64,000 nt of DNA from Arthrobacter pascens (GTDB lineage: Bacteria > Actinomycetota > Actinomycetes > Actinomycetales > Micrococcaceae), in the NCBI RefSeq assembly GCF_017052465.1, contig NZ_JAFHKT010000145.1:124001-188000 (forward strand). The letters run 5' to 3'. Position numbers and translations under genes: made by a program. Every line of letters begins with the position of its first letter. The first letter of the stretch is position 1. The notes under the pieces are model-generated. The model did not search any database and was not told where the DNA came from. It saw only the letters and a list, made by a program, of their open reading frames with translations. Of the stretch, positions 34,523 through 42,283 are shown piece by piece.

Positions 34523-35647
34523 ATGCAATGTTCCTACTTTAATGCCGCCCGTTGCCTTTCCTGCACACACATGGGCCAGCCATACGCCGAACAATTAGCA
34601 GCCAAAGAGCTGCACTGCCGAACCCTCCTCGCCGCCCACAGCTCGCTGCAGTGGCTTCCACCGGTGGGAAGCCGCGAGGCCGGTTTCCGCAACAAGGCCA
34701 AGATGGTCGTGGGGGGCTCGGTGCGGAATCCTACCCTCGGGATTCTCGACGCCGAGGGGCGGGGCGTGGACCTGCGCGAATGCGGCGTGTGCTCGCCGGG
34801 TCTGCAGGCCTGTCTCCCGGCCTTCGCTGCGTTCATCAGCCAGGCCCGCCTCACGCCTTATGACGTGCCGCGGCGCATCGGAGAGCTCAAGCACCTGATC
34901 GTCACCGAATCCCCGGACGGCGAACTGATGCTGCGCCTGGTCCTGCGGTCGGAAAACCTGATCGGCCGCATCCGCCGTCATCTGCCCTCCTTGCTTGAGG
35001 CATTGCCGCAGCTCAAGGTGGTGTCCGTCAACCTGCACCCAGAGCACAAGGCTGTGCTGGAAGGGGATCGGGAGGTGGTGCTCACTGCGCAGTCAACCCT
35101 GCGGATGCGCGTCAATGACCTCGACCTCCATCTGAGGCCGCAGAGCTTCTTCCAGACCAATACCGAGATGGCGGCTGCCCTCTACCGCCAAGGAAGCGAA
35201 TGGGTCAGTGAAGTCGCGCCGGCTTCCGTCTGGGACCTGTACTGCGGCGTTGGCGGATTTGCCCTGCACTGCGCCGACCCGTCCCGGGACGTCGTCGGCG
35301 TCGAGACCAGCCGGGAAGCCATCGCGAGCGCAGAATTGAGCAGCGGGGACGCGGGCCTGCAGAGGGTTCGTTTCCGGTCCGGCGATGCGACAGCCTTCGC
35401 CGTTGCCACCCGCCCTGAGCCGGAGCTCGTAATCGTCAATCCTCCGAGGCGCGGCATCGGCAACGACATGTGCGGCTGGCTGGAATCCTCAACGGTGCAG
35501 CACGTCGTGTACTCGAGCTGCAATGCCAAATCGCTGGCCCGCGATCTCGCAGCCATGCCGTCGTTCACGGCGCGGCGCGTGCGGCTGCTGGACATGTTCC
35601 CCCAAACCTCCCACTACGAAGCCATGGTGCTGCTTGAGAGGTCCTAG
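34523..35647 (+). CDS. rlmC: 23S rRNA (uracil-C5)-methyltransferase RlmC type
   Basis: 374 residues. RlmC methylates uracil 747 of 23S rRNA. N-terminal cysteines C3, C11 and C14 and a further Cys near 86-92 form the iron-sulfur site of the family. The SAM motif is D-L-Y-C-G-V-G-G-F-A-L at about 237-247. The catalytic loop S-S-C-N-A-K-S-L-A-R-D-L near 332-343 carries the nucleophile Cys, and F-P-Q-T-S-H-Y-E is the general-base Glu region. No TRAM domain is present, consistent with RlmC rather than RumA. Confidence 0.9.
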   Translation: MQCSYFNAARCLSCTHMGQPYAEQLAAKELHCRTLLAAHSSLQWLPPVGSREAGFRNKAKMVVGGSVRNPTLGILDAEGRGVDLRECGVCSPGLQACLPAFAAFISQARLTPYDVPRRIGELKHLIVTESPDGELMLRLVLRSENLIGRIRRHLPSLLEALPQLKVVSVNLHPEHKAVLEGDREVVLTAQSTLRMRVNDLDLHLRPQSFFQTNTEMAAALYRQGSEWVSEVAPASVWDLYCGVGGFALHCADPSRDVVGVETSREAIASAELSSGDAGLQRVRFRSGDATAFAVATRPEPELVIVNPPRRGIGNDMCGWLESSTVQHVVYSSCNAKSLARDLAAMPSFTARRVRLLDMFPQTSHYEAMVLLERS

Positions 35648-35688
35648 GCGGAGCGGCGGCGGGCCCCTTCACCCTCCAGCACGGCGCC

Positions 35689-36666
35689 TCAGACGTACCT
35701 TTTGAACCACGCCAGAGTGTCGTTCCACGCGGCGGTCGCCTGTGCCTCGTTGTAACGCTCTCCGGTGTCGTTGTGGAACGCGTGGTCGACGCCGGGATAG
35801 ACCTTGATCTCGTGGCGCACATCGGTCGCGTCCAGGGCGTCCCGGAATGCCGGCATGGCGCCGGTGATCCGGTCGTCGAGTTCCGCATAGACGCCCAAGA
35901 CCGCCGGCTTGATGGTCGGAACCTTCTCCAGATCCGGCGCGGGTCCATAAAACGCGGAGGTTGCCTTGAGGCCGGTCAGCTCCGTCGCCGCCTGCCAGGT
36001 GATGCCGCCGCCGAAGCAGTAGCCGGTCATGGCGATGCGGCCTGCGTCGACGTAGTCCTGTGAGTTCAGGTAGTCGAATCCGGCCTTGAAGTCGGAGACG
36101 TGGCGTTGGGCTCCGGCCTTGGTCAGTGCACCGGGTACGGCGTCCCGGTCGAGACTGGCGGTGCCGCCCTCTCTGCTGAGCAAGTCCAACGCGAGCGCGG
36201 CGTACCCTTCCTTGGCGAAGCGGCGCGCCACGTCCTGGATATGCGGAGTCAGCCCGCGGTTCTCATGGCAGACGAGCACTGCAGGTCCCGGCCGGTTCCC
36301 CTCTGGCCGGGCAAGGTAACCGCTGATGTTGGTTCCGCCTGCAGGTACCTGGACGGTCGCCGTCACCATGCCCGCCGCACCTTCAGGAACGGACAGGGGG
36401 CTCTTGGCTCCTGGCACTGCGCCTGCGGAAGCGGTTCCCGTGCCCGGGGATGTTGTGGTGGGGTCGGGGGTGGGCATGGGGTCGGTGCTGCGCGGAACTT
36501 CACTTGGTGTGCAGCCCACCAGCAGCATCGCGGCCGCGGCTGCGCCCATGCTGCCAGTAATGAAGGCCACGCGACGCGTAAATGTGCGTCGGCTCATGGC
36601 GCCGGCGCGGTAATCGTCGAAAAATTCCTCGATCAGGTACTTCTCAAATTTACCCAGCTGCGTCAT
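35689..36666 (-). CDS. Dienelactone hydrolase family lipoprotein
   Basis: 325 residues. The N terminus carries an S-R-R-T-F-T-R-R-type twin-arginine-like motif, then a hydrophobic stretch and a lipobox L-V-G-C at about residues 48-51, then a Thr/Pro linker. The catalytic domain has the dienelactone hydrolase triad: Cys in G-Y-C-F-G-G, Asp in A-E-L-D-D-R and His in D-H-A-F-H-N, plus the H-E-N-R-G loop. It is therefore an exported, lipid-anchored esterase or lactonase. The start has AAGGAGG before it. Confidence 0.88.
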   Translation of the reverse strand: MTQLGKFEKYLIEEFFDDYRAGAMSRRTFTRRVAFITGSMGAAAAAMLLVGCTPSEVPRSTDPMPTPDPTTTSPGTGTASAGAVPGAKSPLSVPEGAAGMVTATVQVPAGGTNISGYLARPEGNRPGPAVLVCHENRGLTPHIQDVARRFAKEGYAALALDLLSREGGTASLDRDAVPGALTKAGAQRHVSDFKAGFDYLNSQDYVDAGRIAMTGYCFGGGITWQAATELTGLKATSAFYGPAPDLEKVPTIKPAVLGVYAELDDRITGAMPAFRDALDATDVRHEIKVYPGVDHAFHNDTGERYNEAQATAAWNDTLAWFKRYV

Positions 36667-36768
36667 GAGGGCCTCCTTCGGTGTGAGGGTATCCTCCTCT
36701 GAAGTTATTAACCCGGCAAGGGGGCGGAGTGCGGGCCCGACGACGCCGCGTGGTGGAGAATGTCAGGC

Positions 36769-37221
36769 ATGAGCAACAACCCGTGGGAGTGCGAGGAGCT
36801 CTCCGAAGCGCCGGCTGGATGGATCCCCGCCACGGAGAACGGCTGGGGCGCACTGGTCGTCTGGGCCGCAGGACCAGGCAATGTCGTGCGCGTGCCCGCC
36901 GCGCCCAGGGACCGGCACACTGTCGTAGTCACTCATTACCCCGACGGTAGCGAGCACCGTGAGCCGTCGATGCTCAGCGACGCCGAGCTGGAGTCAATTG
37001 ACGACGACATCGATGCCTACCTGGACGATGCCGGACTTCCGCCCAGGCCCCGCGGCTATGACTGGTTCATCCGTCGTCCCCAGAATACCGGCCCGGGAGA
37101 CGACGCGTTTTGGGCTGCCGTCTGGTCGGCCACGGCGGCGTCCCTGCCGCATGAGGCGATGGACCCGTCGAAACTGAAGTCGCCGGCAAGGGATGCGCTG
37201 GCGCGGATGTACCAAGGCTGA
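36769..37221 (+). CDS. Hypothetical acidic protein
   Basis: 150 residues with several conserved-looking aromatic positions (N-P-W-E-C-E-E, G-Y-D-W-F-I-R-R-P, F-W-A-A-V-W-S-A) and an acidic middle (E-L-E-S-I-D-D-D-I-D-A-Y-L-D-D-A). There is no export signal and no motif I can assign. Start M-S-N-N-P-W was preferred over an ATG three codons upstream on spacing from GGAG. It is divergent from the dienelactone hydrolase gene. Confidence 0.65.
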   Translation: MSNNPWECEELSEAPAGWIPATENGWGALVVWAAGPGNVVRVPAAPRDRHTVVVTHYPDGSEHREPSMLSDAELESIDDDIDAYLDDAGLPPRPRGYDWFIRRPQNTGPGDDAFWAAVWSATAASLPHEAMDPSKLKSPARDALARMYQG

Positions 37222-37312
37222 AGGGCGGATCGACCGCTTCAGTCTTCGGTGCAGCTGGCATGATCCGCGGGCGGTGTGGTGGCATCCTCCTCAGATGGTC
37301 CGGTAATGGCTC

Positions 37313-37786
37313 CTAGATCTGCCCGGTCGGGCCCGTGTCCTCGACTTCCCCACGCCAGGCGCCGGTTTCGGTACCGCGCGATTCGATGAAGTCCTTGAAT
37401 TTCCGCATGTCGGCTTTGACCTGCATCTCGTCGATCTTCAGGGCTGCACCTGCTTTCTCGGTGAAGGTTTCCGGCGCCCATTCGAAATGGACCTTGACCT
37501 TGGTGTGATTGGCATCCAGCGGCGTGAACCTGATGATGCCGGCATGGGACTTGCCGTCGGTGCTGCGCCACGCGATGCGGTCGTCAGGCTCCTGGTCGAC
37601 TATTTCCGTATCGAATTCCCGCTGCACGCCACCCACCTTGGTAATCCAGTGGTTGGTGGTGTCGGTCAGCTGGGTTACGGATTCCACACCGGACATGAAC
37701 TGCGGAAAGGATTCGAACTGTGTCCACTGGTTATAGGCCGTACGGACCGGAACGGCGACGTCGACGGTCTCCTCAACCTTTTGCAT
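37313..37786 (-). CDS. SRPBCC (START-like) family protein
   Basis: 157 residues of the helix-grip fold: V-P-V-R-T-A-Y-N-Q-W-T-Q-F-E-S-F-P-Q-F-M at the start, then strands W-I-T-K-V-G-G and I-I-R-F-T-P-L, ending in a long C-terminal helix (M-R-K-F-K-D-F-I-E-S-R). This is the cyclase/dehydrase-like group that binds hydrophobic ligands. The start has GGAGG upstream. The ligand is unknown. Confidence 0.85.
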   Translation of the reverse strand: MQKVEETVDVAVPVRTAYNQWTQFESFPQFMSGVESVTQLTDTTNHWITKVGGVQREFDTEIVDQEPDDRIAWRSTDGKSHAGIIRFTPLDANHTKVKVHFEWAPETFTEKAGAALKIDEMQVKADMRKFKDFIESRGTETGAWRGEVEDTGPTGQI

Positions 37787-37929
37787 CTTCTCTTCCTCCT
37801 GTCAGCGAGGGACGGCCCGTGATAGCGGACCGGAGGAGGGCACCGTTCTGGTGGAAGGCAACCCTCCACCCCTGAACCGTAAATCCGCTGGCTACCTGTG
37901 TCCAGACCTTCCTGGGGCGTGCCCAGTCC

Positions 37930-38394
37930 TCAGCTGACGGCCTGCTTCACGAGCGCGCTGATCGTTGCCTCATCGGCGGCGGTCAGCGTCTTCAGGGCGA
38001 AGGCGGTAGGCCACATCGTGCCGTCGTCGAGGTTGGCCGAGTCGTTGAAGCCGAGCGTTGAGTACCGTGTCTTGAACTTGTGCGAGCTCTGGAAGAAACA
38101 GACGACCTTGCCGTCCTTGGCGTAGGCGGGCATCCCGTACCAGGTTTTGGGCGAGAGTTCCGGCGCTGTGGCCTTGATGAGAGCGTGAAGCCGCTCGGCG
38201 ATGGAGCGATCCGGTTCCGGCATCTCGGCGATTTTCTCGAGCACGTCGCTTTCCCCGTCCGCTTTGGCGCCACGCGATCCGCGGCGCGTGGCCGACTTGA
38301 GTTCCTGCCCGCGCTCCTTCATCGCGGCTCGTTCCTCATCCGTGAATCCCTCATACGTCCTGGCACTCTCGGCCGACCGTTCCGTGTCCTTCAT
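37930..38394 (-). CDS. DUF1801 / YdhG-like protein
   Basis: 154 residues. The core shows the DUF1801 pattern [27 protein letters not shown] (positions about 66-91) and F-F-Q-S-S-H-K-F-K. This family is linked to iron handling (Fra/YdhG) but its biochemistry is not settled. A charged N-terminal part of about 45 residues precedes it. The start has AAGGAA seven bases upstream. Confidence 0.82.
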   Translation of the reverse strand: MKDTERSAESARTYEGFTDEERAAMKERGQELKSATRRGSRGAKADGESDVLEKIAEMPEPDRSIAERLHALIKATAPELSPKTWYGMPAYAKDGKVVCFFQSSHKFKTRYSTLGFNDSANLDDGTMWPTAFALKTLTAADEATISALVKQAVS

Positions 38395-38422
38395 TGCAGG
38401 TTCCTTTTCTGTGTGAACCGAT

Positions 38423-38464
38423 GGATGTCGCCGTGGCCACCGTGTGGCACCCGCGGCGACATCC
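38423..38464 (-). terminator. Two-part hairpin after the AraC/VOC operon
   Basis: Outer arms 38423-38433 and 38454-38464 pair over 11 bp, with an inner GCCAC/GTGGC stem at 38436-38448. It lies 35 bp past the VOC stop and 28 bp before the DUF1801 start, so it probably ends the AraC-VOC transcript. Confidence 0.6.
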
Positions 38465-38498
38465 CCGGCGTCGTTTCTGTGTCAGGACTGGTTGAAGG

Positions 38499-38900
38499 TC
38501 AGGCCTGGTTGAAGCGGACCATGTTGCCGGAAGGGTCACGGAAGGCGCAGTCGCGCGGGCCCCAGGGCTGGACGATCGGTTCCTGGAGGACCTCCGCGCC
38601 GGCGGCCCGCACCGCCTCGAACGTGGCGTCGAGATCGTCCGTGCGGAACACGATGTTGTGCAGGACGCCCTTGGTGAGCAGCTGCTGGAGCGCGTCGCCG
38701 TCGTCCTGGGAGCGGCCCGCGTGCGGGAGTGACAGCACGAGCTCCAGATCGGGTTGGGCCGCGCTGCCGAGCGTGACCCAGCGATGTCCGTCCGAGCCGA
38801 CGTCGTTGCGCACGTCCAGGCCGAGTACGTCCCGGTAGAACGCGAGCGACTCGTCGAGGTCGTTAACAGTGATGTGTGAGTACTGAAGTGAAATGTTCAT
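38499..38900 (-). CDS. VOC superfamily protein
   Basis: 133 residues. The sequence has S-H-I-T-V-N-D-L-D-E-S-L-A-F-Y-R-D-V-L-G at the N terminus and ends in C-A-F-R-D-P-S-G-N-M-V-R-F, a full VOC fold. Its start is 10 bp after the AraC gene stop, so the two form an operon and the regulator may respond to a compound handled by this protein. Confidence 0.87.
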   Translation of the reverse strand: MNISLQYSHITVNDLDESLAFYRDVLGLDVRNDVGSDGHRWVTLGSAAQPDLELVLSLPHAGRSQDDGDALQQLLTKGVLHNIVFRTDDLDATFEAVRAAGAEVLQEPIVQPWGPRDCAFRDPSGNMVRFNQA

Positions 38901-38910
38901 GCCTCACACG

Positions 38911-39375
38911 CTATTGCAGCGGTTGCGGGGGCGCTTCTTCAATCCTGCTCGGCTTGCGCGCGGGCCGCGTGTGCTGCCGGGCAATGCACGAGGGCATAGC
39001 CTTCACCGCGTGGTGCTCCCGGGCCCGGTACACGCTGGGCGGCATCCCGACGATCTCCGTGAACCTGGAACTGAACGAGCCCAGCGACGTACAGCCGACC
39101 TCCATGCAGGCATCCGTCACGCTGACACCGGCCCGCAGCAGCGCCATGGCGCGTTCGACCCGCCGCGTCATGAGGTAGTTGTAGGGCGTCTCGCCGTAGG
39201 CCGCCTTGAACTGGCGGGAGAAGTGTGCCGGGGACATCAGGGCACCGGCGGCCATGGTGGGCACATCGAGAGGCCGGGCGTATTCGCGGTCGATCAGGTC
39301 GCGGGCGCGGCGTAGGTGGGCAAGGTTGGCCAACTCCTGCGGTGTCATGCCGCCATTGTAGTTATAGATGCACAT
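38911..39375 (-). CDS. AraC-family regulator (single DNA-binding domain)
   Basis: 154 residues carrying mainly the AraC helix-turn-helix pair: A-G-A-L-M-S-P-A-H-F-S-R-Q-F-K-A-A-Y-G-E-T-P-Y-N-Y, then V-T-D-A-C-M-E-V-G-C-T-S-L-G-S-F-S-S-R-F. The usual ligand-binding N-terminal domain is missing; a short C-terminal basic tail is present instead. The ATG at 39375 (M-C-I-Y-N-Y) has AAGGA seven bases upstream; 39348 is the alternative. It precedes the VOC gene, its likely target. Confidence 0.85.
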   Translation of the reverse strand: MCIYNYNGGMTPQELANLAHLRRARDLIDREYARPLDVPTMAAGALMSPAHFSRQFKAAYGETPYNYLMTRRVERAMALLRAGVSVTDACMEVGCTSLGSFSSRFTEIVGMPPSVYRAREHHAVKAMPSCIARQHTRPARKPSRIEEAPPQPLQ

Positions 39376-39696
39376 GAGGACTTCCTTAGAAGTTCCTGGG
39401 CTTTTCAGCCGACCCGACATCCCCGATGCCCACTTCAGCCTGGTTGAGTTCTCGGCATGGGGGCCCCCTCCAGGGGTGTCCCTGCTCTACTACCTAGCAC
39501 GGGTCCTCACGCCGGTCACCCACGCAATTATCGCTCTGCCCATATTCGTCGGGGCGGCCATCGGCGTCCTCGTTATCGTCTTCAAGGCAGGCGAGAGGTT
39601 CCAGAACGAAGCTGACGGCCTCATCTGATGAATGAGGAAAGCACCGGGATTCACTGCCGACTCGATGAACTCACTCGCTGCGCGGAGAATTGAGAC
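39376..39696. other. Intergenic stretch, one doubtful small open frame
   Basis: 321 bp between the AraC gene and the cation efflux gene. A + strand open frame at 39368-39628 would code 86 residues with one membrane helix (V-T-H-A-I-I-A-L-P-I-F-V-G-A-A-I-G-V-L-V). It overlaps the AraC start and has no ribosome binding site, so it is reported here but not called as a gene. Confidence 0.35.
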
Positions 39697-40452
39697 ATGC
39701 CTGGCATGAGCACTGACACCCCAACCGTCCCGTCCCTGGCGCGCCGCGCTGTCCTGAGCCGGCGCATCCGGATGCTTGCGGCAATGACGATCACCTATAA
39801 CGTCATCGAGGCCGTCGTCGCGCTCTGGGCCGGCAACGTGGCGGACTCCTCCGCGCTAATCGGTTTCGGCCTGGATTCGGTGATCGAGGTCGCGTCCGCC
39901 GTCGCCCTATCCTGGCAGTTCTCCGCCAAGGATCCGAAACGGCGCGAGCACCTGACCCTGCGGATCATCGCGATCTCTTTCTTCGCCCTCGCCGCGTTTG
40001 TCACGGTGGACTCTGTGACGTCGCTGACCGGCGGCGGCGAAGCCCGGCACTCGACGCCGGGCATCGTGATCGCTGCCCTGAGCCTTGCCGTCATGCCGGT
40101 CCTGTCATGGTTGCAGCGGCGTGCGGGGCGGGAGCTTGGCTCCAAGACCGCGGTGGCGGATTCCAAGCAGACGCTGCTGTGCACCTACTTGTCGGCGGTC
40201 CTGCTGGTTGGTCTGGTGCTCAACGGCACCATGGGGTGGTGGTGGGCCGACGCCGGTGCCGCCTTGGTCATTGCCGCGATCGCCGTCCGTGAGGGCATCA
40301 ATGCCTGGCGCGGCGATGCCTGCTGCACCGTCCCGCTCGCCGCAGCTGCCGACGTCGCGACCGAAGCCGACGACGGCTGCTGTGAGGGCTGCGCAAAAAC
40401 GCCCGAACCGCAGCCCCCCGCCCTCAAGGGCGAGCAGCTTCAGGAACCCTGA
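39697..40452 (+). CDS. Cation diffusion facilitator-like transporter
   Basis: 251 residues with six predicted helices. Marks of the group are D-S-V-I-E-V-A-S-A at about 59-67 and A-D-S-K-Q-T-L-L-C-T-Y-L-S-A-V-L in the middle. The C-terminal tail has a C-C-E-G-C cluster (about 226-230). CDF proteins exchange divalent metals for protons, and the Cys cluster suggests a soft metal; the metal is not fixed by sequence. GAG before the ATG at 39697 supports the start; 39706 is possible. Confidence 0.83.
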   Translation: MPGMSTDTPTVPSLARRAVLSRRIRMLAAMTITYNVIEAVVALWAGNVADSSALIGFGLDSVIEVASAVALSWQFSAKDPKRREHLTLRIIAISFFALAAFVTVDSVTSLTGGGEARHSTPGIVIAALSLAVMPVLSWLQRRAGRELGSKTAVADSKQTLLCTYLSAVLLVGLVLNGTMGWWWADAGAALVIAAIAVREGINAWRGDACCTVPLAAAADVATEADDGCCEGCAKTPEPQPPALKGEQLQEP

Positions 40453-40469
40453 CCGGGCCGGCAGCCCTT

Positions 40470-40934
40470 CTATGCCTGGTGCCCGACTATTTCGAGGACG
40501 TGCGCGTAGTTTTGTGCGAGTGTGGGGTCCGCGACTGCAAGACACCTCATGGCGACCCGAACGACGTCGACCGCAACGGTCTTGGAGACCCGAACCAGAG
40601 GATATCCCTCCTGGACGACCTCCCAGTGGGCTCCGGGAATGGTGTGCGTGAGGACATCTCCGTAGAACATCCCGATGGGGCGGGCAAGCCTCGCCAGCAA
40701 ATGCCTGTCCCCGGCGCCGTCGATGGCGTGATCAATCGCGGCAAGGCTCTCTGCACTTCGCGGCAGCTTTTGACCTCTGTCGCGGAAGTATCTGAGGAGT
40801 TCGTCATATCCGCCGACATTGGTTGGCGGGGACGCTGAGACCTCCGAATCAACCGGCTTGTACTCTGCGTATCTCCAGGGGATCCCCGACGGCAGCCGTT
40901 GCAGCGGTTCTGGGGAGTCGTCAGGGCTACTCAT
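40470..40934 (-). CDS. Uncharacterised protein (possibly DUF6278)
   Basis: 154 residues with an I-P-W-R-Y-A-E-Y start segment and a more conserved middle (F-Y-G-D-V-L-T-H-T-I-P-G-A-H-W-E-V-V ... Y-P-L-V-R-V). The Y-G-D-V...G-A-H-W-V pattern resembles actinobacterial DUF6278 proteins, but I am not certain. No signal peptide or membrane helix is present. Convergent with the cation transporter, 17 bp between stops. Confidence 0.62.
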   Translation of the reverse strand: MSSPDDSPEPLQRLPSGIPWRYAEYKPVDSEVSASPPTNVGGYDELLRYFRDRGQKLPRSAESLAAIDHAIDGAGDRHLLARLARPIGMFYGDVLTHTIPGAHWEVVQEGYPLVRVSKTVAVDVVRVAMRCLAVADPTLAQNYAHVLEIVGHQA

Positions 40935-41140
40935 TTCGCCACCCTACGCCCCCGGCATGGGCTGGCGAATAGCGCCTGGTGGTCATCCTCTGCTTGGGGC
41001 CTTCCGCCTGAACCACCTGGCCGTTGCCGGGGCGCAGCCATCAGAGCGGCGTACTCTGGGGGCATGGCCACGGCGGCAGCCGAGGGCGGCAACGAGTATG
41101 CGCGGCAATCCTGGCCGAGCCCGACGAACAGGGGTACTGC

Positions 41141-42109
41141 ATGGACCTGTTTCAAACGATCATGTTTCCGTTCAACTGGTTCGTGTCCATCATCATGGTG
41201 GGCTTCCATGAGGGCCTGAGCGGCATCGGCCTGCCGCCGGCCAGCGGCTGGACCTGGACGTTGTCCATCATCGGGCTCGTGTTGGTAATCCGTGCCGCCC
41301 TGATTCCCGTGTTCGTCAAGCAAATCAAGGCACAGCGCGGCATGCAGTTGCTGCAGCCGGATTTGAAGAAGCTGCAGGACAAGTACAAAGGCAAGAAAGA
41401 CCCGCTGTCCCGCCAGGCCATGGGTCAGGAGCAGATGGCCCTGTACAAGACGCACGGCACCAACCCGTTCTCCGCGTGCCTCCCCCTGCTGATCCAGATG
41501 CCGTTCTTCTTTGCCCTGTTCACAGTGCTGTCAGGCATCAGCACCGCCCGTGACCAAGGCAAGGGCATCGGAGCGATGAGCCATGATCAGGTGATCCAGT
41601 TCGACGACTCCACCATCTTCGGCGCCCCGCTCTCGGCCACGCTGCTTCACAACCCGGAAGGCAACCCGACAGCGGTCACCATTCTGACCATCGTGATGAT
41701 CCTGGCGATGACGGCGTCCCAGTTCATCACGCAGAAGCAGATCATGGCCAAAAACATGTCCGAGGAAGCCATGGCGTCTCCGTTCATGCGCCAGCAGAAA
41801 ATGATGCTCTACCTCCTTCCCATCGTCTTCGGTGTGGGCGGCATCAACTTCCCCATCGGCGTCCTCATCTACTGGACCACCACGAACCTTTGGACCATGG
41901 GTCAGCAGTTCTTCGTCATCCGCCGTATGCCGACGCCGGGATCCCCCGCCGCCAGGGCCCTCGCCGAGCGCCGCGCAGCCAAAGGCCTCCCACCCCTCCC
42001 CCAGGGAAGTAAAAAAGCCGACGCCGACGCGGCGGCTGCCGCTGCGGTGGCGCACGCCCATAGCCAGCGCGTCCAGCCGCAACGCAAGAACAGGAAAAAG
42101 AAGAGGTAG
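41141..42109 (+). CDS. yidC: Membrane protein insertase, YidC/Oxa1 family
   Basis: 322 residues. YidC proteins place proteins into the membrane with or without the Sec channel. The ATG at 41141 has AGGGG six bases upstream. The core holds the five-helix YidC domain (I-R-A-A-L-I-P-V-F-V-K-Q-I-K-A-Q-R with the groove Arg, P-F-F-F-A-L-F-T-V-L, F-I-T-Q-K-Q-I-M) and ends in a basic Lys/Arg tail that can bind ribosomes. It is not in the usual rpmH-rnpA-yidC-jag cluster, so this is probably a second, stand-alone copy. Confidence 0.9.
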   Translation: MDLFQTIMFPFNWFVSIIMVGFHEGLSGIGLPPASGWTWTLSIIGLVLVIRAALIPVFVKQIKAQRGMQLLQPDLKKLQDKYKGKKDPLSRQAMGQEQMALYKTHGTNPFSACLPLLIQMPFFFALFTVLSGISTARDQGKGIGAMSHDQVIQFDDSTIFGAPLSATLLHNPEGNPTAVTILTIVMILAMTASQFITQKQIMAKNMSEEAMASPFMRQQKMMLYLLPIVFGVGGINFPIGVLIYWTTTNLWTMGQQFFVIRRMPTPGSPAARALAERRAAKGLPPLPQGSKKADADAAAAAAVAHAHSQRVQPQRKNRKKKR

Positions 42110-42283
42110 TAAGGCTTGTCGAAAATGCCGAGCACGTGGCCAGACCCGGGAAAGCACTGCACTTCCGTAGGTCTCGGCCACATGGTGCAGACGATCGAGG
42201 AATTTAGGGCGGCGGGCGCCGATTTGGGCATGAAACTCACCTGGCTCAGCCGCGGGAAGCGATGTCCTGGTGACTCGCAGCCC

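Noticed and set aside
39368..39628. 86-codon + strand frame with one membrane helix
   Set aside because: No ribosome binding site, overlaps the AraC start, no family match recognised; noted in the intergenic entry but not called.
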